Source: Dastarcus helophoroides (taxonomy: Eukaryota > Arthropoda > Insecta > Coleoptera > Bothrideridae). Taken from it: 64,000 nucleotides of DNA. Below the pieces are notes generated by a model. That model was not told where the DNA came from and did no database searches. It saw only the letters and a list, made by a program, of their open reading frames with translations. The stretch covers positions 3,844,001-3,908,000 of the forward strand of contig CM053327.1 of the NCBI GenBank assembly GCA_028583605.1, given 5' to 3'. Shown one piece after another: positions 46,666 through 64,000 of this stretch; position 1 is the first letter of the stretch, and every line of letters begins with the position of its first letter. The translations under genes and the position numbers were made by a program.

Positions 46666-49600
46666 CAGTGCTAGTCTGTAACTTGGAATAAATTCAGTAA
46701 ATCAAAAACAGTTTTCTTGTCGGAAATATGCTCGGACACGTCGATTGATGTAGGAAAACATACAGAATGTCCCAAATTTAAGATATGACGTCATCGACAT
46801 TTTTTTAAATAACAACCCCATTTTTTCTTTAGTATTCTCAAACGATATATTAAGTTGCACATGCGTACCAAATTTCATTTTTTTATTTCTTGTCATTTAA
46901 AAGATATTTAACAAGTACTTATTTGAAAAATCAAGGAATCTGTTTCAACTCAATAATCTTTCTTTATTAAATGTTCAAATTGTTGTCCATTTAAGTGACA
47001 ATATCCTAAACGGAACTGAAACTCGTTTTTAAAATTTGTAATTACTTCGGGGGAAATTAGTCTACACTCCTGTCTTATTCGTTCTTTCAACTCCTCAATA
47101 TTTGCAGGTTTGGTCTTAAAAACTTTGCTCTTCAAAAACCCCCAGAAAAAATAGTCCATAGATGTTATGTCCGGAGACCTGGATGGCCCATCAAAAGGTC
47201 CTCTTCTACTATTCCATCTGCCTGGAAATCAGCGGCGGCTGGCGTATAGGCACTGGTGAACTGCAGCATACCCAATTTCGCTTACACAATTTTTTGTAGA
47301 AATTTTAAATTTTCTCTGATTTCTTTTTATAGACAATTTAGGTTTCTTTCATGAAATTACGACATTTAAAACCCTATTTTATTTTAAATTTTGATCAAAA
47401 ACACATTTTCAAAAACTAATTTTTGTAAAAGTGTTGAGGAAGAAATTGATATTTCGAGCGGTAATTAAAATGTTAGAAAAAAACTCAAATTTCTTTGAAA
47501 ATGTAAACGATTTGAGAAAATAATTACAATTTCAAGAAAAAATCTAAATTCAATTCATGTCGTATTTAACTATTACTCTAAAAAATAAGTTAATAGGGTA
47601 TCTTCGAATTTTTGGCTCAAATCTCATTTTGTATACAAATTTTGAGTTATTTTCAGATATTTCGATTTCCTTTTAGGAACTTTCGATTTTCTCTGCAAAG
47701 TTTCCATTTTTCATAAATATTTTATAAAAAGGAATTTTATCGAAATTTTCATTTTTCTTGAAAGTGTTATTTTTAAAATTTCTAGAAATTCCAACATTCC
47801 CCAGATTTTTTTTTATGTTCCTCTAATTTGCTTTAAAAATGTCAAATATTTTCACGATACTTTGACAATTTAAAGTTCATTTTATTTTGTAATTTTGCCA
47901 GAAAATGTTTGGAAAAAACCCTGAACGTTCTATAAAAATTTCAACATTTTGGGAAAAAAAATTTTCAACTTTTTGGTAAAGATATTTCAATTTTTTTTTC
48001 AAATTTCGATTTTTTCTCAAAGAAATTTTGCTTTTTTTTCCTATACAATTTGTGTTTTTCTCTGAAAATTTCATGCAAAGAATTTTCCTGGAGGTTTTGT
48101 CTTTAAAATATTTTTTCTTGTAGAAATTTTGATTTCTCTCTAATTTGTTTTAACAATTTTCAAATTTTTTTAATGAAATTTTAATATTTTAAAGTTCGTT
48201 TTATTTTGTAATTTTGAAAAGAAACTGAATATTATCAAGTATAAAATTAGGGAAAATAAATTCCAAATCTGCATAAAAATAGGAAAACTTTTGGAAAAAT
48301 TTTGAAATTCCAAGGAAAAATGAAACTTGTATACTTCAACCTTTTTTACAATTTGATATTTTTCTAAAAATTTACTACCACTGTAAGATCAAAGAAAATT
48401 CAGAATCGGAATTTTCAATTTCTCTAGAAATGGTAAATTTTTTCTTAAAATTCCCAAGTTCGAATTTAAAATTCAAATGTCGATAAAAAAAAGATCGAAA
48501 TTTAAAGATTTAACTAAAAATTTCAAGAGAAATCAGATCATATGTCCAGAAAAAGTTAAAATTTCTTATTTTTTATTTGTAAACATTTTTCAAAAAAAAT
48601 AACAATTTCGGAATTAGGATAAAAATTTTTTTTTTAAATAAATTAGTTGTCAAAAATATTCTAATAATTTCGACTTTTAAGGTGGAAATTATTAAAATAT
48701 TTAAGAAAAAGAGTCAGCATTTATAAGAGGAGTATCAAAATTTCGAAATTAAAATTAATCAAAATGTTGAAAAAATTCATTAACAATTTACTGTTCTAAT
48801 TTAATTGTTATCTAGTAATTTTGAAGCCCTCGAGAAATTTTAAAAATTCAAATATTTTAGCTTGAAGCCATTTTTTTGTGATTAAAATTCAAATTTTGGC
48901 AATTTATTTGTACATAAAGTTTAAGTTTTTTTTTGGAAATTTGTTTCCAACTTTGCACAATTTTAAAAATAGAAATGTTTGTTATTAATTTTTTTAAATT
49001 CGAATGTTATTTCAAAATTTTTCTCAAAAAATGTAAATTTAAATAGAATAATATTACCACTCTCAAAAATAAAGATAAAGTTATCAGAAAAGCCGAATTT
49101 TTTTAAAAAAGTCAAAGCTTAAAAAATTTTGAAATTTTAATGGACAGTCAAATTTTCAAAAGAAAATAAGGATTTCGAAAAAAATGTTCAATTTTTCAAA
49201 TGGTCGAGAAAAATATCGCCATTTAAAATAAATTGCAGAGTTTTTGATTAAATTTTCAAGGAAGCTGAATATTTTGTATATAGAAGAAAACTCAAAATTA
49301 TCGAAAAATTCGTAGTTATCAAAAAAGTTGAAATTTTGAAAGGAGAAAAAATTTTGAAAAATGTCGAAATTTTCAATAGTTCAAGTTTAAAAAGAATTTC
49401 TTCTTTTAAGTCGAAGATGTAATTGAAAGTTTTTTAAAAAAAATTTATAAACAAAATTTTCAAAAAAGTTCAAACGTTTAAAAAAGAATTAAGTTTTTAA
49501 AGTCGAAATTTTGAAACAAAGTCGAAGTATTGGAATGGAGTCGAAATTTCACGAATTATTAGTCAAAATTTTACGAAGTATTAGTCGAAAATTTCAAAAA

Positions 49601-50919
49601 AGATTTTAAGAAATGTCTGATTTAAAAAAAAATCACAATTTTCAAATTAAGGATCGACAGTTTGCAAAAAATGTCAAAACTTTGAAAATAGCTGAAATTA
49701 AAAAAATAATCAAAATTTTTAAGTTTTCCAAAAATTTTAAATTTTGGAAAATGACTAAAATTTTGAAAAATTCGAACATTTGAAAAAGGCCGGAATTTTC
49801 AACAGTGATAATTAAAATAAAAAGTCGAAAATTTCAAAAAAGTGCAGACTTATGACAAGGTTAAAATATTCAATAAAGAAAGTCGAAGACAAAACAAAAC
49901 TTTTCAAAATCTTTCAAATTTCCAAAAGAAGTCAAAATTTTGTAAAAGAAGAAATTTTCAAAAAGAAAAGGTCGAAATTTTATAGTCGAAATTAAAAAAA
50001 TATCAAAATTAGCAAAAGATTTGAGAATTTTTATCGAATTTACGAAATAATTCGAAATTTACAAAAGTTTAAATTTTGAATAGTTGGGAAATTTATACTC
50101 AACTTTTCAATAAAAACCAAAATTTTCTAAACCGGAACATTGAAAACAAGTGAAAATTATCAGATAGATCGAGGTTTTCAAAAGTCGAAATATTGAAAAG
50201 TTAAAATTTTGGAAAAAGTTTAAATATTTAGTAGTTAAAATTTTGAATCAAAGAGGAACATTTTTTTCAAAGTTGAAATTTTAGGTCAAAAAAATTGAAA
50301 TTTTGAAAAAATGTCAAACATTTCATGAAATTTTTAAATTTTCAAAAAACTCGAAATTTTGAAAGAATTGAATTTTGAAGAAAATTTTTGAAAAATAGTT
50401 GACATTTAAGTAAAAATTAGTCGAAATTATTAGGAATCAAAATTTTCAATAACAAAATTATAATTTTCCAAAAAAAAAAATTTTTAACAAAGGTGAAATT
50501 TAGAAAACAGTCGAAAATTTAAAAAGTCAAAAGTCCAGTTTTGAAAAAAATTACATTTTCAGAAAAAGTAAGAATTTTCAAATGGTAAAAATAAAAAAAA
50601 ATGTAATAATTAATTTTCAAAAAAAAAAAATTCAAAAAAAATAGAACACCCAAAAGTCTAAATATTTACGAAAATACGGAAATTTTTAAAAGAATATTGA
50701 CAGTTTTTTTAGAAAAATTAATACTTAAAAATAAAATAAGATCGAGATTACGAGAAAAAAATCTAATTTTGCAACACAGTCGAAATTAGGAGAAAATCCA
50801 ACCTTTCAAAAAACGCGACATTATCAAATTAGAATATTAATTGATGTGTCTAAACATATTTTCGAAAAAAAGACTGTTTTTGATTAACAGAATTTATTCC
50901 AACTTACATACTAGCACTG
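46666..50919 (-). mobile_element. Large (4.25 kb) Tc1/mariner-like transposon with ~48-bp TIRs
   Basis: Left end CAGTGCTAGTCTGTAACTTG... and right end (reversed) CAGTGCTAGTATGTAAGTTG..., similar for about 48 bases and flanked by TA at 46664-46665 and 50920-50921. Serpin copy 1's upstream region continues across this point without the element (near 10165-10185), giving an empty site with a TATA target. Only a C-terminal transposase fragment (46950-47279) remains. The other 3.6 kb is strand-biased AT-rich filler with GTCGAAATTTT words. A short word TACAGAATGTCCCAAATTTA near 46754 may be the end of a smaller internal mariner. Confidence 0.7.
46950..47279 (-). pseudogene. C-terminal fragment of a DD41D mariner transposase
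   Basis: Minus strand from about 47279 reads a YAAVHQCLYA-like stretch, then SRRGPFDGPSRSPDITSMDYFFWGFLKSKVF, with a stop in the first part. The last catalytic Asp (SMD) is present; the N-terminus and the first two Asp are missing. It differs clearly from the transposase at 10686-11776. Confidence 0.75.
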
Positions 50920-51025
50920 TATTTGGCTTGAAGAAACTTTCAACGAAAAAAAAGAAAATTGATAATAAAATCGATTTAACCCTACTACGTTTATAGAAAA
51001 CAATATCTTTTAATTGCAAAAAATA

Positions 51026-51031
51026 TTTATT
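51026..51031 (-). promoter_or_regulatory. Poly(A) signal AATAAA of the cathepsin gene
   Basis: Minus-strand AATAAA about 46 bases past the stop at 51077. Confidence 0.6.
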
Positions 51032-51076
51032 AATTAGAGAATTATATATACAATTAGTACAGTTTTCGCCTTATTA

Positions 51077-59727
<8,651 letters not shown>

Positions 59728-59811
59728 GGTAAAATCCCTTAAATAATAAAACAGAGCTAAATGAAATTGCTTTCCAACTTTCTTACATTTAAAATAGAAG
59801 ACAGTCAATTA

Positions 59812-61018
59812 CAAGGGTAAATTAAATATGAACCGGAATTTCATCATGTCGCCATGAGGCGTCGGGAGTGTGCGCACACTCTTAGACATGTTAGGTCCGT
59901 ACGTGTCTTTTTGAGCTCAAGCGAATTCCGTTCCCGCCGTTCGTCAGTTGTAAATACAATGAATGAGCAAGAGGTTCATCCACACGTTGCGCAGGGCATT
60001 ATTATTAAATATCTTGGCGTTGAAGGTGTAAAGTCGGCCAAAATTTCTCGTAGACTAAAAGCACAGTTTGGGGATATTTGTTTGAAGAAAACGGAAGTGT
60101 ATGAATGGCGCAACAATTTTTTGTCAAGTTGAAAATGAACCCCATGGCCGTCATCCTCGGATCAGTGCGGACAAGATCAATGCTGTTGATCGCCTTTTGG
60201 AAGGTGATAGTCACTTAACTGTTGATGAAATTGAAGCTCAGATAGATTTTGAAACATTTTTGCCTAATGGGTACCTCGTTTTTTGATTGAAAAACAAAAG
60301 CAACATCGTCTGGAGATTTGTCAACGCGATCTTGGACGTTTGCAACTCAAATGTGGTGGTTTTTTGCAACGTATTGTTACCTGTTATGATACTTGGGTCC
60401 ATTATTACACCCCTGAATCTGAACAAGCAATTATGGAAAGGAGAAGAAAGTGAGAAGGTGCACCCGTCAAGGCAAAAACTCGCCTCTCGGCTGGAAAGGT
60501 TCTTTCGACAGTGTTTTAGGATTTTAAAAGAGTTGTACACGTCGATTTTCTGTATAAACGTCGTACGGTTAATGGTACCCATTACTGCCAGCTATTGGAT
60601 GAAGCAAAACGTGCATATCGAAGAAAGAGAAGCAAATTTTCGGTCAGAAATATGATTTTGCTTCCGGCAATGCCCGTCCCCACTCAGCCAATCTGACACA
60701 TCAAAAATTAGAGAATGTTGGGCAACATTAGAACACCCTCCTTATAGTCCTAACTTATTACTATGCGATATCATATGTTTGGGCCACTGAAAGAAGATCT
60801 AAGCAGTGAGCGATTCCATGATGATGCTACTGTTGAGACATTTGTGCGCAATTGGTGGCAAGTACGCCTCCCTTTTTTTATTAAAAAGCTCCCAATCCGT
60901 TGGGAAAAACGTATAACAAAATCAGGAGATTATGTAGAAAAATAATAACTGTCATATATGTGTCTTGTAACAATAAATTTTTAAAAACGAATTTCGGTAC
61001 ATATTTGATTTACCCTCG
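59812..61018 (+). mobile_element. Mariner (DD34D-type) element with ~28-bp TIRs, decayed
   Basis: Ends CAAGGGTAAATTAAATATGA and reversed CGAGGGTAAATCAAATATGT, flanked by TA on both sides; length 1207 bases, normal for mariner. The transposase starts near 59959 (MNEQEVHPHVAQGIIIKYL). The sequence then breaks into several frames (ENEPHGRHPR, GDSHLTVDEIEAQ, HYYTPESEQ, NARPHSANLTH, LPIRWEKRITKSGDYVEK). The second catalytic Asp (HDN in relatives) reads Gly-Asn, and the first catalytic block is altered to CYDTW. It inserted about 85 bases upstream of the cathepsin ATG. Confidence 0.9.
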
Positions 61019-61019
61019 T

Positions 61020-62516
61020 ATTACTCTCTTAAGGCTGACGAACGTATTATTTCGGTTTAATTTTTAAGCTATAGTAAATATAAAATGATTAAAAAGGTCA
61101 ACACATAACTCAAAACAGATCTAGTTGTATTTAAATTTGGATCGATTATTTGTTTAATGAACTGATTTTTAGGGATCCGTACCCTAAAGGACAAAACGGA
61201 ATCTTTAATTCTCACTTTCGTGTCCGTCTGCCCATTTGTCACAAAGAGATTTTCCTTGAAAAATATGAAACTTTTGATTTAAAACTTTACACAGACTTAG
61301 TTCTTGATGACTTACACAAATACCGCCAGCCAACAATTTAAAAAAGAATATATTTTATTATAAAATAGAGAGTTAATTTGGTCTGCGAAAAATCAAGTTT
61401 TAGTTAATATATCGTGTAACATATCATTTAAAGAAGCTACATCTAAGGATCCTAAAATATGTTTTTTTTTTTATAATTTTCAGATCAATCGTCTTAAACA
61501 TACAGCTCAAAATGTTTCCCCTATCTTCCCTAATTGATTTCACTTCAAAGCTTTTTGACCCATACAGTAATATTTTTTTAATAAAAAACTGAAGGACTGA
61601 ATGCAGATCAAATTTTTCTTTTACTTTATTTTATTTAGATGGATATTTTAGTTTATGCGACGCGGTAATTACGGTTGGAATCGAATATTTTAGCGCGATT
61701 CGGGGCGATCTCATAAACTGTGTTAATCAACGACTTATTGCGAATTGCAAATAAATGCTTTTTATTTGGGACATTATCAGTACATTTATCAGTTCCATAA
61801 ATATTTGGATTGATTGTAGAAAAAAGTGTGCATATATGAAAATATACGTTTTTTTTATTTTTTTAATTATTGGACAAGAAAATTTGGATAAAATTTTTAA
61901 TTAAATAATTAAATTTGATTTATTTAATTTGGCCTATTGACTGTTCAATGTAGTATTTGATACGGAATCCCAATTGCGCGAGCCCAACTCAATGGCGGAA
62001 TCGAGAGGGGGGGCACCAGGGGCAAGTGCGTATTTAACAATTTCTTAATTAGGAATATATTTCACCCTTATCACGTCCCTTATCATCAGATATTATCATA
62101 ACCAGATTTTCAAAAGAGACAGCAATTTACCCATTTTGCTATGGCAAAATTTCTTTTAAATCCAATTTTTTTTGTAAAGTGCTTTTAACGGATACATTTT
62201 ACGATTTTTAATGCAGTTTGGACAGATGTACACAACTGTCACCGTTATAATGTCCATAACTCCAGGCAAAAAGCACATTTTTCACGAAATCGAATCTCTT
62301 CCAAAAAAACTAATAACTCTAACTATAGCGAAATTTTAAGAAAATCAATGCACCTTTCATTAGTCCTTTCTATAGTGTAATAAAACATAGGGTGTGCTAT
62401 TTAAGAAAAATGAGTTTTTGCCGTTTAAACTTAGCAAAATTTGAAATTAACTTTGTACGCGCTGTAGAATAATTTTGAAGTGATCTAAGTATTTTTAAAA
62501 TTAAATTAAATTAAAT
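61020..62516. other. AT-rich region with a short dispersed-repeat motif
   Basis: No host gene seen. 61168-61245 (GGGATCCGTACCCTAAAGGA then a GTCCGTCTG word) resembles a motif found in many dispersed insect repeats. A 63-codon frame over it (61150-61341) is probably incidental. A second GC-richer patch near 61985-62030 is unassigned. Confidence 0.4.
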
Positions 62517-62640
62517 TTTGTCCCCTTAAACCAAGAAAAATTAAAAAACACAAGTTGCTCTAACGCGTATCGCTTTGAAGATGATAGCTTGGCGATCGAA
62601 ACGCGTAAGTTTATTGTGTTTTTATCTTTTTTGGTTTCAG
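62517..62640. mobile_element. Palindromic MITE, copy e
   Basis: TTTTGTCCCCTTAAACCAAG, then CTAACGCGTATCG, the hairpin centre GAAGATGATAGCTTGG, and the opposite arm ending TTTTTTGGTTTCAG. It directly abuts the foldback copy at 62641. Confidence 0.65.
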
Positions 62641-64000
62641 AAGTATACATCAACTTTCTTATTTTAAATAGCAGCCCCCAAATTTTAAATTTTATTTGGA
62701 TTTTACTTAAAAAAATAAGGTGAGTTTATGTACATATGTTTATTGCTATCTTTGATAGTTTTAAAGATATTTCAATTATTCGAAAAAAAAAAAATGACAG
62801 AAAAGAGGGTTATTTTGACTCTTTGTATCTTTTTTATTATTTGTAGTAAAAACATGAAATTTGGGTTGAAGTCACTGAATATTATAAAGATTATAATATA
62901 TTATAACACAATCAGGTTTTACATTGATTATACAAGGTGATGGAAATTTTATAATCTTTGCTGTTTTTGTTTTATTAAAAAAAACTCTGTGTTTTTTAAA
63001 TGGGAACTATATGTTTTTAATCAGTTTTGGATTCTTCATATAAAAAAAAGAAAAAAGTTATATTACTTATTTTTTTTTAATTTGTGCCGTTAGAGAGGTA
63101 TTTTACATAAATCTCAAAATAAAAAGAATTAAACATGTCTTTTTTGTTCAAGTAGGAAATTAGCTGTAGGCACTAAAAGTTTAAACAATTAATCATAATA
63201 AGTAATAGGAAAAAAAATTACAAAAAATTTACATCTAGAACAAAAAGGACGATCTTCTGTTCTAATACATTTAAAGGACATATTTTAAGATTTCGAATTG
63301 AGTAACGTTCTTAAGCACATCCGATTGTTCCTAGCAATATGCTTGTCATACAGTAGTCGTAAAAAAATTACTAAAAAATTTCCATTTCGATTTTCATTAT
63401 AAAATTTAAAGCTTACAAATCCTGAGTTCTAATCTAACAGCATAATGGTTAAAGGATGAATTTTCTTGCACTGTTGTTGTTGATTTTCATTACTCCAAAA
63501 ATGAAAAGTCTGTTTAACAAACCATTTTTACGAAACTTACATTCGTGACTCCCTAAACATTTTTCAAAATAAGTATTATAACAATTAGCCAAAAACTTAT
63601 TCGTCTTGTACGGTTATCTTTTAAATGTTGTTTTCCCTAAAATTTTTAGGCCTTGTGGTTATGTTTTTTTTTGAAAATTTTGTTTTCTGCTACCAAGTTG
63701 CTACTAGAGAAAAAAAAGATATATTTTTCTTTTTTATTTTGAATTATATCTCTGTAACGGTGCAGCATTTTAAAAAATTAGCCATATAATTTTTTCTTCT
63801 TTTTACGTGAAAAATCCAAAATGATTAAAAAACGCATAGTTCCCATTTAAAAAAACAGAGTTTTTTTGAATAAAACAAAAACAATAAAGATCATAAAATG
63901 TCCATTACCCTGTGTAATAAATGTAAAACCTGATTACGTTATTATAATCTTTATAATATTCCATGATTTCAACCCAAATTTCATGTCTTTACTGCAAATA
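62641..64000. mobile_element. Foldback element, copy 2 (opposite orientation, runs off the window)
   Basis: Matches the reverse complement of 36111-37949: starts at the AAGTATACATCAACTTTC position of the arm, passes GTGATGGAAATTTTATAATC and the unique centre (TTGAGTAACGTTCTTAAGCA near 63298), and re-enters the second arm after about 63730. The outer ~130 bases of the first arm are missing. No coding sequence. Confidence 0.85.

Overview
The window looks like an insect nuclear chromosome. It is AT-rich, its genes have introns with GT/AG splice sites and AATAAA poly(A) signals, two genes are paralogous secreted serpins and one is a cathepsin L-type cysteine protease, and the transposon load (Tc1/mariner, RTE- and jockey-like LINEs, BEL/Pao) is typical of arthropods. 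A beetle is my best guess from the style of the proteins, but nothing here proves the order.

Only three host genes can be supported, all on the minus strand. Serpin copy 1 (4499-9859) and serpin copy 2 (28998-46393) have the same four-exon structure: a first exon with 7 coding bases, then exons of 911, 142 and 140 bases. Each joins in frame to a 399-residue secreted protein. The two share promoter, framework and intron positions and differ mainly in the reactive-centre loop, so they are a segmental duplication. Copy 2 is much longer because about 15.8 kb of repeats and transposons fill its first intron. The third gene, a cathepsin L-like protease (51077-59727, 322 residues), has an intact catalytic triad and a 7.6 kb intron 2 packed with transposons.

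Layout: 1-4.2 kb holds an (AG)n array, a decayed LINE and a decayed repetitive gene of unknown function. 4.4-10.1 kb is serpin copy 1, with an 8-bp-type AT minisatellite and a tRNA-like relic in intron 1. 10.2-15.5 kb is a 5.26 kb Tc1/mariner-like element. 16-19.4 kb is a pyrimidine tract and AT-rich filler. 19.6-25.3 kb is an RTE-type LINE split by a jockey-type LINE, which is itself interrupted. 26.3-28.8 kb is a mariner with a MITE inside it. 28.9-46.6 kb is serpin copy 2; its intron holds a large octamer satellite, a foldback element flanked by (TA)n, and a second inverted copy of the 10-15 kb transposon. 46.7-50.9 kb is a second large Tc1/mariner-like element. 51-59.7 kb is the cathepsin gene, with a foldback element, a LINE and a BEL/Pao fragment in its intron. 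59.8-61.0 kb is a mariner with TIRs just upstream. 62.5-64 kb holds a MITE half and a second copy of the foldback element.

The most unusual points are: (1) two multi-kilobase Tc1/mariner-like elements whose TIRs enclose a DD41-type transposase or its remnant plus kilobases of non-coding, strand-biased TTTCGAC/GTCGAAA filler; (2) two insertion events for which the paralogous duplicate supplies the empty site; (3) serpin duplicates whose loops differ radically (Arg versus Asp at the predicted P1). All coordinates were read by eye. Splice models rest on reading-frame continuity, paralogue comparison and consensus sites, not on transcripts.
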